Shown here: in pieces, positions 17,162-26,244 of the stretch
Layout: every line of letters begins with the position of its first letter
Position numbering within the stretch: the first letter of the stretch is position 1
Program-made: the position numbers and the translations under genes
Notes under the pieces: generated by a model
Seen by the model: the letters and a program-made list of their open reading frames with translations, nothing else
The model's database searches: none
What the model was told of the DNA's origin: nothing
DNA from: Mucilaginibacter gotjawali
GTDB taxonomy: Bacteria > Bacteroidota > Bacteroidia > Sphingobacteriales > Sphingobacteriaceae
Reading direction: 5' to 3'
Assembly (NCBI RefSeq): GCF_002355435.1
Contig: NZ_AP017313.1
Coordinates: 620,001-684,000, forward strand
DNA length: 64,000 nt

Positions 17162-17581
17162 ATGAAAGCAGTAAATATCACCCTAACTTTTAATAGCCAG
17201 GCGGAAGCAGCCTTTAACTTTTACAGGTCGGTTTTTGGCGGGGAATTTATTCATCTGCAGCGCCTGAAGGATATGCCCAGCCCAAATCCGATGTCTGCCG
17301 AAGAAGGCGAAAAAATCCTCCATATTGCTTTACCTGTCGGTAGTGCAGTTTTAGCCGGGATGGATATCCCGCAGGGGAGGCCTGAGTCTATCGCCGGAAC
17401 AAATTTTATGGTGACACTGGATACCAGCAGCGAAGAAGAAACGCAGCAATTATTTGAAGGTCTGTCTGAAGGCGGTTTTGTAATGATGCCGCCGGACCAC
17501 CAGTTTTGGGGAGCCTATTTCGCCATGTTTACTGATAAATTCGGTATACAATGGATGCTGAGCTATGTAGCGGATAAATAA
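17162..17581 (+). CDS. VOC-family (PhnB-like) protein
   Basis: A 139-residue protein with the PhnB-like vicinal oxygen chelate layout: LTFNSQAEAAFNFYRSVFGGEF at the N-terminus and DKFGIQWMLSY at the C-terminus. The family contains metal-dependent glyoxalase-like enzymes and many of unknown function. It is monocistronic and divergent from the serine hydrolase. Confidence 0.87.
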   Translation: MKAVNITLTFNSQAEAAFNFYRSVFGGEFIHLQRLKDMPSPNPMSAEEGEKILHIALPVGSAVLAGMDIPQGRPESIAGTNFMVTLDTSSEEETQQLFEGLSEGGFVMMPPDHQFWGAYFAMFTDKFGIQWMLSYVADK

Positions 17582-17592
17582 ATCGCCCTTTG

Positions 17593-17632
17593 TACAAGCA
17601 GGCAACCAGATGATTGTCCGCTTGTAGTTTTT
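17593..17632 (+). terminator. Weak rho-independent terminator
   Basis: TACAAGC (17593-17599) pairs with GCTTGTA (17620-17626), followed by a T tract. It lies just after the VOC stop codon. Confidence 0.45.
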
Positions 17633-17661
17633 ATCCATTGATTTAAAACGTTATTTTTAAA

Positions 17662-18045
17662 TCAATACAGCCTGCGTATAATTTTGATGCTGGCAAATAT
17701 GGAACAGCCGGTAATGATCAGCACTTTATTGGGGTTTATTTTCTGAACGCCGGCCTGACGGTTATCTTCAAAGGTTGCCATGATGAGCGTTTGATCAGTC
17801 TCCACCCGCCAGTCTTCCGGAACAATGATGACCGTTTCTCCGAAGGTTTCAGATATATCCAAAACAGCCAGGCCCTGTATATCGGCGTTGGTAAAATCCA
17901 GTTCGGTTTTGCCAAAAACGTTATTTATTTTACCCCCTTTAAAGTCTTTGGAGATAATAATTTTTTTAACCTCACCGAATAGCGTATTTGAGTCGATACA
18001 ATCTGTTGGGTTGGCGAAGAATGCTGCTGTGTTTGTCATGGTCAT
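17662..18045 (-). CDS. LiaF-like cell-wall-stress domain protein
   Basis: A 127-residue protein that resembles the C-terminal beta-helical part of LiaF/VraT (DUF2154-like). It has the repeated pattern FGEVKKIIISKDFKGGKINNVFG, LDFTNADIQGLAVLDISETFGETVIIVPEDWRV. No transmembrane helix is present, so it is soluble. In Bacteroidota such proteins often sit near LytS/LytTR systems, but none is adjacent here. Start could also be ATG 18039. Confidence 0.75.
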   Translation of the reverse strand: MTMTNTAAFFANPTDCIDSNTLFGEVKKIIISKDFKGGKINNVFGKTELDFTNADIQGLAVLDISETFGETVIIVPEDWRVETDQTLIMATFEDNRQAGVQKINPNKVLIITGCSIFASIKIIRRLY

Positions 18046-18257
18046 TAATTTTCATCAATATTATGCGGTATTGGCTGTGGAAAAAAGGCCGGTACTGCCA
18101 GGTGTTCAAAATTGTCGGTAAACGGCGGTGTTATATCGGTAAAAGGAGGCGGATGCCTGGATGATTTTACAAAACCGGTATAAATTATTATATAATTCGA
18201 AAAAAACTTTTTCCTGACAAAAAAATCTTTAATTTTAAGAACTAACCTGCACCATTC

Positions 18258-21200
18258 ATGCGTCTTAAACTTGTATTGCTAATTCTCGTTTTTTCCGGCT
18301 TAAATACACTGGCCCAGGTGCCTGTAATTACTTCCTTCTCGCCAGCTTCGGGGCCGGTGGGTAGTACCGTAACAATTGTTGGCAATAACTTTAACACTAC
18401 TCCTTCCGCCAACGTTGTATATTTTGGGGCGGCCAAAGCAACGGTTACATCAGCTACAAAAAGCCAGCTTACTGTTACCGTACCCAGTGGCGCGGATTAC
18501 AGGCCAATTTCTGCTTTAAATACAGCAACGGCGTTAACAGGTTATGCTCAAATTCCATTTGTTACTACGTTTGCAGGAGCCCATAAGATCTCTACTTCTG
18601 AATTTGACCCTTACGTGCGCTTTGCATCCGGCATTATACCCACTTCAGCAATTCTTACTGACCTTGACCAGGATGGAAAGCCCGATTTGGTGGTTGGAAA
18701 TACCAATAGTTCCTCAATTGCTATTTACAGTAATACTTCGGTAAAAGGGACGATCGACAGCAACTCTTTTGCGGGAAAAATCGATATTTCAGTCGGTCAG
18801 CTATTCCCGGTGGCTGTTGTGGCCGGAGATCTTGACGGCGATGGTAAACCCGATCTGGTCGTTTCCTACGAGGGGTATAACGGGATGGTTTTCGGCGTAT
18901 TTCGTAATACTTCAACAACCGGCAACATCTCCTTTGCAGCCGCGGTAAATTACACTTTAACAGGTCAGCCCAGCTCATTAACGATTGCTGACATTGATGG
19001 CGATGGCAAGCCCGATCTGGTTGCACTTACCACCAATAGCTCAAAAATAAACACACTAACGGTTTTCAAAAATACGTCAACTCCAGGGGTAATCACCGGT
19101 AACTCCTTTGCCAACAGTGTTGATATCATTGCCAATACCTCCGCCACTGCGCTAACCGTCGGCGATATGGATAGTGACGGAAAACCTGACATCATACTGC
19201 TAAGTACTTCCGGCAATACCATTTCGCTGCTGCGTAATATTTCTGCCACCGGAACGATCTCGTTTGCAGCCAAAGTTGATTTCGCAACAAGTGTTACGCC
19301 CATTGGCATCGCAATCGGCGATTTGGATGGCGATGGTAAGCCCGACCTTGCGGTGAGCAATACCGTAACCGGAACTATATCTGTTTACTTAAATAAATCG
19401 CAAAGCGGCAATTTTACAGCATCATCGCTGGCGCCAAAGGTCGATTTCGCTACATCAAATTCGCCAACCCTGTTAAATATTGCAGATATGGACGGGGATG
19501 GCAAACCTGATATTTTAGCAGTTAATGGCTCTGAAGGATCAATATCGATGTTTCACAACAGGGCCACTACCGGCGTTATCAATGCAACGTCCTTTGATGT
19601 GAAAATTGATATGCCGGCACAGGACGCAAAACAGGTACCGGCATTGCTTGATTCTTTTTGTTTGGGAGATATTGATGGCGACGGCAAACCCGATATGATC
19701 GTAGTTACCGATTATGTGGCCGTTTATCATAACAATCCTCAGTTCGTCCCTGTAATTACCGGCATCAGCCCTGCCAGTGCGCAGGTGGGTGCCACAGTAA
19801 GCATTGCCGGAAAAAACTTTAATACAACCGCAGCCAGCAATATTGTTTATTTCGGACCGGTAAAGGCTAAAGTAAGCAGCGCTTCGGCAACGCAGCTAAA
19901 CGTAACTGTCCCGGCAGGTGCGTCATTTGGCCCCATTTCAGTTTTAAATTCCGATTCAAAACTCACCGGTTATTCCGCAACGGCTTTTATTCCAACATTT
20001 GCTTCAAAGCATTCCATCAGTTCACTGGATTTTGATCCTAAAGCCGACTTGCCTGTTTCCGGGCAGGTTTCGGGAATAAGTTTTTCCGACGTCGATGGCG
20101 ACGGCAAGCCTGATATGGTGGTCGCAAATCTTAACAAGGGCTATTTTTATGCATCCGTGTACAGAAATATTTCGACGTCCGGGAGTATCGGCACATCTTC
20201 ATTTGCACCAAATGCCGATTTTATAACGAAAGGAGCGCCTGGCCCAATTATTTTAGAGGATATAAATGGCGACGGCAAGCCGGATATGATGGTGCTGAAT
20301 AAAAACAATGGCACCGTGTCCTATCTGCAAAATCAGTGCGTTCCGGGCACAATTGCTTTCGGGCCGCTGGTTGATGTGGGAGGCGCAAGCTATCCGGTTG
20401 ATTTGAACACTACTGATTTAGACGGCGATGGCAGGCCTGACCTTTTGGTGATATCCCCTGAAACTTATAGTACCACCGCGCTGCAAATAACACATAATAT
20501 TTCATCCGGAGGAAAAATCGCCTTCGACCGGTCAATTATTTATGATACCGGCAAACAACACCAGGCCATTTGCGTGGGTGATATTGACGGGGACGGCAGG
20601 CCCGACGTTATATTGGGCAATACCGATAACACGCTTTCCATACTTCAAAACAACTCCGTTAACGGGAATATCATCTTAGCCGCTGCCATTGATATACCAG
20701 CGGCAAGCGGTTCGGTTGCATTTATAAAATTAACAGATATTAATGGCGACGGTAAACCCGATCTGGTCGTGGGGTATCATGAAGCCAACAATACCCAAAG
20801 CAATGTTATATCCGTTTTTCGTAACATTTCAACTACCGGCACCATCAGCGCGTCATCGTTTGCCGCTAAAGTGGATATTGCCACGGGAACCTCATCAGGA
20901 GAGGCAATCATCGCTGATATGGATGGCGACGGCAAGCCGGATATAGTAGTTACTGATGCGGTAATTTCGGTATTGCTGAATAACTCAACCGGAAGCAATA
21001 TTACATTTAGTTCAAAAACAGATCTTTTGTCAGGGATAACGACCACTTTAAATCTCTATTCGCCTGAATACATAAATGTTTGCGACGTTGACGGCGACGG
21101 GAAGCCGGATATTGTATACCATGATCTTTCTACAAGTACGGTTGGTGCGCTGCATTATAACCCTCAACCTGCTGTTATGGCCGTAGCCCCGCCGGCTATT

Positions 21201-23558
21201 ACCTCTTTTAGCCCTGATACGGCCAAAAATGGCTCAAACATTACCATCAGCGGTTCAAATTTTAATGGCAGCGCAACTGCAAACACTGTGTACTTAGGCA
21301 CTGCTAAAGCAAAGGTGATATCGGCAACAGCCTCCCAGCTTACTGTCCAGGTTCCAACGGGATCCACCTATTTCCCTGTATCTGTAATCAACACATCCAA
21401 TGGGCTTTCGGCAGCATCTGCTGTACCGTTCATCAATACATTTCAAAGTAACGGGATCATTGATACCTCGGTGTTTAAACCAAACACGTCCCCTTCAACC
21501 GGGTGGACCCCTGCGGCACCTGCAATAGGCGACCTGGATGGCGATGGAAAACCAGATTTAGTATACGCGCAAAGCCCCGGTAATAACCCCACGATCTCCA
21601 TTTTGCCCAATATTTCCACCGATACCGGTAAAACGTTCGTCTTTAAACCCGAAATTGATTACCTGCTTTTAAGCTACGCAAATGACTTAAAATTACTTGA
21701 TTTTGACGGGGACGGGAAGCTGGATATCCTGGTAACCTATTACGGGCAACAAAATTACAGTTTCTCTGTATTCAGAAACACTTCCTCTCCCGGAAATATT
21801 TCCTTTGCGCCCCAGCTGGAAATTCCGTTTTCGGCCATGTACCTTGCTGCCGGCGATTTGAACGGAGATGGGAAGCCTGACATTGTGGCGATGAACAGCC
21901 AGTTTAACCAGGCCAGCCTGGATTACAGGGCCTTTGTTTATAAAAACACTTCGGTACCCGGAAAGATTTCGTTCGGTGACCCGGTTATTTTTGGCACAAA
22001 CGGCGCCGGGCCATTAAGTATTACCGATATTGACGGGGATGCCAAACCTGACCTTGTGGTGTCAAATACGAGCCTTAATACGGTTACGGTTTTGCGAAAC
22101 ATATCAGCCAATGGCGGTTTTGAATTTGCTGGCGCCGTTGATTTTACTACGGCTGCAGGTTCATCCATATTAAAAACCGGCGACCTGGACGGGGATGGAA
22201 AACCGGACATTGTTACAAGTGATAATTTTAAAACGGCAAACATTTCTGTATTGCGTAATACTTCATCGCCAGGGAAAATTTCATTCCAAAATCATACTGA
22301 GTTTATTGCAGGCGACGATATCAGGAACATAACTATTGGAGATGTAAATGGCGATGGAAAACCTGAACTTTTAACGGCCAACCTGGCCAGCGGCAATATT
22401 TCCATATTGCAGAATAAATCCACGACCGGCAAAATTGCTTTTGCTGCAAAGACAGATTTCACACCGGTATTGGGTCCGGCGTATTTAAGTTTAGGAGATT
22501 TAAACGGCGATGGAAAACCTGACCTGGCCGTTGCCTATGATTATTCAACTACTTCAGCTAACTCGTACGGGCTAACCATATTAAAAAATAAAATAAAAAC
22601 GGTGCCTGTACCCACCATAACAGCCAATGGCCCGCTTGCATTTTTACAGGGAGGGTCGGTGTTGCTTAGCGCCAATCCTTCAACCGGCTACACCTATCAA
22701 TGGGCAAAAGGAGGCGTCAGTATTCCGTCAGCCACCAAGCCAACGTTTACGGCTACAGCCACCGGCGCTTATACGGTGAGCATTTCCTTAAATGGTGAAA
22801 CGGAAACGTCTGACAGTGTTAAGGTAGACGCGGCATTTAAACTACCTGCAGATAACTTTAAGCTGAGCGTAACAAGCGCCACCTGCAAAGGAAGCAATAA
22901 CGGCATGGTGAATATAAACGCGGTACAGCTGCTGAATTATACGGCAACGATTACCGGAAACGGCATCAACGCGGCTAAGGCATTTACGGATACGCTTACG
23001 TTTAATAATTTGCCTGCCGGTAGTTATTCTGTTTGTATAACTGTTGCCGGGCACAGCGATTACCAGCAGTGTTTTGATGCTGTGGTATCAGAACCTAAGG
23101 ACTTGTCGCTATATTCAACCGTTAATGAAGCGGCTAACAACGTAAACCTGGTGTTAGATGGCGGCGAAAGGTATAATATAAATTTGAATGGGGTAGTATA
23201 CACTACCACCAACAGTGCCATCACGCTACCGCTTACAGCAGGCAATAATGTGCTGACGGTAACTACCGACAAGCTGTGCCAGGGTACTATCAGTAGAATA
23301 ATCAGTATTTCGGGCAAGATAAACCCTTACCCGGTGCCTTTCCAAAATGTTTTGAATTTGAACCTGGGCAATGCAAACATTGGCAATGTAACGGTAGAAA
23401 TTCATAATACAACCGACGGCAAACTGGTTTATTCAAAACAATATAATAATCAATCAGGGGTAATACAGTTGGATGTATCTGCTTTAGGCAATGGCATCTA
23501 TGCATTGCACCTCTCCATGGACAAATCCGAAAAGATTTTTAAGATAATTAAGAAATGA
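18258..23558 (+). CDS. Giant exported TIG/FG-GAP (VCBS) repeat protein with T9SS sorting domain
   Basis: A 1766-residue surface protein. After a signal peptide (1-20) it contains three consecutive units, each with an IPT/TIG domain (starting near residues 21, 496 and 978) followed by seven FG-GAP/VCBS motifs of the type GDLDGDGKPDLVV, 21 in all. Seven motifs would close one calcium-binding seven-bladed propeller per unit. An Ig-like domain (about 1452-1530) and a second beta domain follow. The end (from about 1688, NPYPVPFQNVLNL) is a type IX secretion type A sorting domain. Probably a surface adhesin or glycan-binding protein. The next lipoprotein gene overlaps by 4 bases. Confidence 0.9.
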   Translation: MRLKLVLLILVFSGLNTLAQVPVITSFSPASGPVGSTVTIVGNNFNTTPSANVVYFGAAKATVTSATKSQLTVTVPSGADYRPISALNTATALTGYAQIPFVTTFAGAHKISTSEFDPYVRFASGIIPTSAILTDLDQDGKPDLVVGNTNSSSIAIYSNTSVKGTIDSNSFAGKIDISVGQLFPVAVVAGDLDGDGKPDLVVSYEGYNGMVFGVFRNTSTTGNISFAAAVNYTLTGQPSSLTIADIDGDGKPDLVALTTNSSKINTLTVFKNTSTPGVITGNSFANSVDIIANTSATALTVGDMDSDGKPDIILLSTSGNTISLLRNISATGTISFAAKVDFATSVTPIGIAIGDLDGDGKPDLAVSNTVTGTISVYLNKSQSGNFTASSLAPKVDFATSNSPTLLNIADMDGDGKPDILAVNGSEGSISMFHNRATTGVINATSFDVKIDMPAQDAKQVPALLDSFCLGDIDGDGKPDMIVVTDYVAVYHNNPQFVPVITGISPASAQVGATVSIAGKNFNTTAASNIVYFGPVKAKVSSASATQLNVTVPAGASFGPISVLNSDSKLTGYSATAFIPTFASKHSISSLDFDPKADLPVSGQVSGISFSDVDGDGKPDMVVANLNKGYFYASVYRNISTSGSIGTSSFAPNADFITKGAPGPIILEDINGDGKPDMMVLNKNNGTVSYLQNQCVPGTIAFGPLVDVGGASYPVDLNTTDLDGDGRPDLLVISPETYSTTALQITHNISSGGKIAFDRSIIYDTGKQHQAICVGDIDGDGRPDVILGNTDNTLSILQNNSVNGNIILAAAIDIPAASGSVAFIKLTDINGDGKPDLVVGYHEANNTQSNVISVFRNISTTGTISASSFAAKVDIATGTSSGEAIIADMDGDGKPDIVVTDAVISVLLNNSTGSNITFSSKTDLLSGITTTLNLYSPEYINVCDVDGDGKPDIVYHDLSTSTVGALHYNPQPAVMAVAPPAITSFSPDTAKNGSNITISGSNFNGSATANTVYLGTAKAKVISATASQLTVQVPTGSTYFPVSVINTSNGLSAASAVPFINTFQSNGIIDTSVFKPNTSPSTGWTPAAPAIGDLDGDGKPDLVYAQSPGNNPTISILPNISTDTGKTFVFKPEIDYLLLSYANDLKLLDFDGDGKLDILVTYYGQQNYSFSVFRNTSSPGNISFAPQLEIPFSAMYLAAGDLNGDGKPDIVAMNSQFNQASLDYRAFVYKNTSVPGKISFGDPVIFGTNGAGPLSITDIDGDAKPDLVVSNTSLNTVTVLRNISANGGFEFAGAVDFTTAAGSSILKTGDLDGDGKPDIVTSDNFKTANISVLRNTSSPGKISFQNHTEFIAGDDIRNITIGDVNGDGKPELLTANLASGNISILQNKSTTGKIAFAAKTDFTPVLGPAYLSLGDLNGDGKPDLAVAYDYSTTSANSYGLTILKNKIKTVPVPTITANGPLAFLQGGSVLLSANPSTGYTYQWAKGGVSIPSATKPTFTATATGAYTVSISLNGETETSDSVKVDAAFKLPADNFKLSVTSATCKGSNNGMVNINAVQLLNYTATITGNGINAAKAFTDTLTFNNLPAGSYSVCITVAGHSDYQQCFDAVVSEPKDLSLYSTVNEAANNVNLVLDGGERYNINLNGVVYTTTNSAITLPLTAGNNVLTVTTDKLCQGTISRIISISGKINPYPVPFQNVLNLNLGNANIGNVTVEIHNTTDGKLVYSKQYNNQSGVIQLDVSALGNGIYALHLSMDKSEKIFKIIKK

Positions 23559-24247
23559 AAAGGGCACTCGTTATAATTTCAGCGATCTTTATTTTGACAG
23601 GGTGCGGGGGCAAAAAAAACAACCCGGCGCCGGCTGCGCCGTCAGCGGCGGTGCTTAGTTTGCCATCGCAAAATGAAGTATGTACAACGGGAACCATCAT
23701 TTCCGCTACCGCTAGCAGTATTACTTTTACCTGGAACGCGTCAGCTAACACCGATAGTTACGCCCTTACATTAAAAAATCTGCTGACTTTAGCTACTACC
23801 ACGCAAAATACATCTGCCACTAAGCTAACGCTTACTTTGCTCAGGAACACGCCATATTCGTGGTCGGTTACTTCTCTATCATCAAAAACAAGTACCACGG
23901 CGCAAAGTGATGTGTGGAAATTTTATAACGCGGGCCCCGGCGTTGTTACCTATGCGCCGTTCCCGGCAGAAATTGTTTCCCCCACTTTTGGCCAGTTAGT
24001 AACAGCAAACGCCGGCACAGTAAACCTGAAATGGACAGGTAGTTCCGTTAATCCGGGAACGATCGTAAATTATGATGTTTATTTCGGAACAACAGCAATG
24101 CCACCTGTTTTAAAAAGCGCCGTTACCGGTAGTTTTATAAACAATGTAGCCGTTGTTTCAAAAACAACTTACTATTGGAAAATAATAACACGTGATATCC
24201 AGGGCAATACCTCTGATTCGGGCATATTTCAATTTACGGTAAATTAA
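23555..24247 (+). CDS. Lipoprotein with fibronectin type III-like domains
   Basis: A 230-residue lipoprotein (signal ending IFILTGCGGK). Two fibronectin III-like domains are visible, each with the strand motifs ITFTWNASANTDSYALTL and TVNLKWTGSSVNPGTIVNYDVYFG, and each ending with a YSWSV or YYWKI strand. The ATGA overlap with the giant repeat protein indicates a two-gene operon; it may anchor or accompany that protein at the cell surface (inference). Confidence 0.8.
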   Translation: MKRALVIISAIFILTGCGGKKNNPAPAAPSAAVLSLPSQNEVCTTGTIISATASSITFTWNASANTDSYALTLKNLLTLATTTQNTSATKLTLTLLRNTPYSWSVTSLSSKTSTTAQSDVWKFYNAGPGVVTYAPFPAEIVSPTFGQLVTANAGTVNLKWTGSSVNPGTIVNYDVYFGTTAMPPVLKSAVTGSFINNVAVVSKTTYYWKIITRDIQGNTSDSGIFQFTVN

Positions 24248-24406
24248 AAAGCATAGACCTGCAATTATCAATATGAACAGCACGCTGATAAAGGTACTGG
24301 CGCGCCTGAGTTTTTTTAATTTTAAACGCAACCTGTTTTTCTATATTCCTTTAAACATATCCCGCAATCTTAAATATTTATATACCTTTAAATTCAAGTT
24401 TTTTTA

Positions 24407-26035
24407 ATGAAATCAGTTTGCAGGTTATTCATCTTTTTGACAGGAATATGCACTTTAAGCCGGGCGTATGCTGTCTCTTCTGAAGATAGCCTGTTAAATC
24501 GCCTTGATGCGGTGCTTGCTCATAAAGAAGATTTCGTGAATAAAAAACTCAGCAGGATCAATGCGATAAAGCATGAATTAAACGGTGTTGCTGGTGCTGG
24601 CGGTAAATACCAGGTTTACCAAAAGCTTTTTGATGAATACAAGGCCTTCAGTTACGATTCGGCATATAGCTATTCGAAAAAGCTGATGGCGATTGCAACG
24701 CAATTAAATGACCCATTAAAAATTGCAAAAGCCAAGATGGACCTGGGCTTTACGTTTATTTCTTCGGGAATGTTTAAAGAAACACTGGAAACGCTTAACC
24801 AGATCGATGTGTCCCTGTTTCCTGATAGCAGCAAGATCCAGTATTATTTCCTGAAAGCGCGTAGTTATTTTGATCTTTCAGATTTCGACCGGAATAGTGA
24901 TTATACCTCCATTTACAATCCGAAAGGCATCAGTTGCATAGATAGCGGCCTTAGAATCTGTAAACCGGGTGGATATGAATACCTGGAGCTTGAAGGTTTA
25001 AAGGAGCTTCGAACGCAAAAAAACGATGCCGGCCTGGGAACTTATGTATCATTGTTGAAATTACATCATCTAACGCCGCATGATTTTGCGGTTAACGCCT
25101 GTTGCCTTAGTTATATTTACGAGATAAAAGGGCAGCACGGTAAGTCGCTGGAATTGTTAATTGAGGCAGCTATTTCTGACATCCAGTCGGCCACCAAAGA
25201 GACCGTTGCTATTTATAACCTGGCGGACATACTGTTTAAAAACGGCGATATCGACCATTCCTACGTTTATATCAAGCAGGCGATGGATGATGCCACCTTT
25301 TACGGGGCACTGCAGCGGCAGGTAAAGATCAGCAGTATACTGCCCATCATCGAAGCCCAATGGATCAGCCAGATAGAGCATCAAAAAAAGTTGCTTTATA
25401 CCTACTCTTTTATTATCACGCTGCTGGTAATATTTGTATTGGTATTTGCCTGGATCATTTTTAAACAATTAAAAAAACTGCGGGTAGCGGATGAACTGAT
25501 CAAAGCCGCCAATATTACGCTGCAGGAAAACAACCGGGCACTGGAGGAACTGAACCGGAATTTGAGCACCGCCAACAAGATCAAAAACGAATATATCGGC
25601 TATTACTTCAACATCAACTCCATCTATATTGAAAAGCTGGAAAATTTTCAAAAATCTATCGATAAAAAGCTGAGCAGCAAACGCTACGACGACGCCCTTG
25701 CCACGGTTAAAAACCTTAATCTTGAAAATGAGCGGCTACAACTTTTCCATACCTTCGATAAGGTGTTTTTACGCTTATTCCCCGATTTTATCAATAAGTT
25801 TAATGCACTGTTCAAAAAGGAAGAGATCATTCCTGTGCCCGAAGGGCAGCTGCTCACCACAGAGCACCGGATCTTCGCGTTGATCAGGATGGGCATTCAT
25901 GATAACGACCGCATTGCAAAATTGCTGGGGTACTCGGTAAACACAATTTATTCCTATAAAAACCGGATCAAGAACAAATCATTTATTCCGAATGACGAGT
26001 TTGAGGACAGGATAATGGAAATTGAGTCGGTTTAA
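24407..26035 (+). CDS. DUF6377-like transmembrane regulator with TPR and HTH
   Basis: A 542-residue protein: signal peptide (1-22), periplasmic TPR-like helices (to about 325), one transmembrane helix (about 330-352, SFIITLLVIFVLVFAWIIF), a coiled coil (about 355-400) and a cytoplasmic C-terminal domain. The last 60 residues resemble a LuxR-like HTH (EHRIFALIRMGIHDNDRIAKLLGYSVNTIYSYKNRIKNK; quoted here in part as RIAKLLGYSVNTIYSYKNR). It lies directly before the SusC gene, where DUF6377 proteins are often found, and is the probable sensor-regulator of the glucan locus. Confidence 0.8.
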   Translation: MKSVCRLFIFLTGICTLSRAYAVSSEDSLLNRLDAVLAHKEDFVNKKLSRINAIKHELNGVAGAGGKYQVYQKLFDEYKAFSYDSAYSYSKKLMAIATQLNDPLKIAKAKMDLGFTFISSGMFKETLETLNQIDVSLFPDSSKIQYYFLKARSYFDLSDFDRNSDYTSIYNPKGISCIDSGLRICKPGGYEYLELEGLKELRTQKNDAGLGTYVSLLKLHHLTPHDFAVNACCLSYIYEIKGQHGKSLELLIEAAISDIQSATKETVAIYNLADILFKNGDIDHSYVYIKQAMDDATFYGALQRQVKISSILPIIEAQWISQIEHQKKLLYTYSFIITLLVIFVLVFAWIIFKQLKKLRVADELIKAANITLQENNRALEELNRNLSTANKIKNEYIGYYFNINSIYIEKLENFQKSIDKKLSSKRYDDALATVKNLNLENERLQLFHTFDKVFLRLFPDFINKFNALFKKEEIIPVPEGQLLTTEHRIFALIRMGIHDNDRIAKLLGYSVNTIYSYKNRIKNKSFIPNDEFEDRIMEIESV

Positions 26036-26244
26036 CCCTGTTCCTCCAAATCTTAAATCTATATTACCCTTTCTTGTTTGTCTTTGTAAGTTGCTTTTAA
26101 TCAATTTGTTAAGTTTTTTTCATCCGATTATTTTCTATATTGACTCATTGTGCTATTGCCGTTGATCTCCCGGCTCTCTTTCTTTGATTCGGATTTGGCC
26201 AGATAAGCCAGGTTCAATTAAACCAATATTAATCTCAATATTAA

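Noticed and set aside
18048..18250. Open minus-strand frame upstream of the LiaF-like gene (ending PQPIPHNIDEN)
   Set aside because: It has no ATG, is rich in Pro and Phe without a recognisable fold, and overlaps the leader of the giant repeat gene; it could be a gene remnant but support is too weak.
19000..22600. Regular DNA repeats that might be a CRISPR or tandem array
   Set aside because: The periodicity comes from the coding motif GDxDGDGKPD within one long reading frame; repeat units differ in sequence and spacing.
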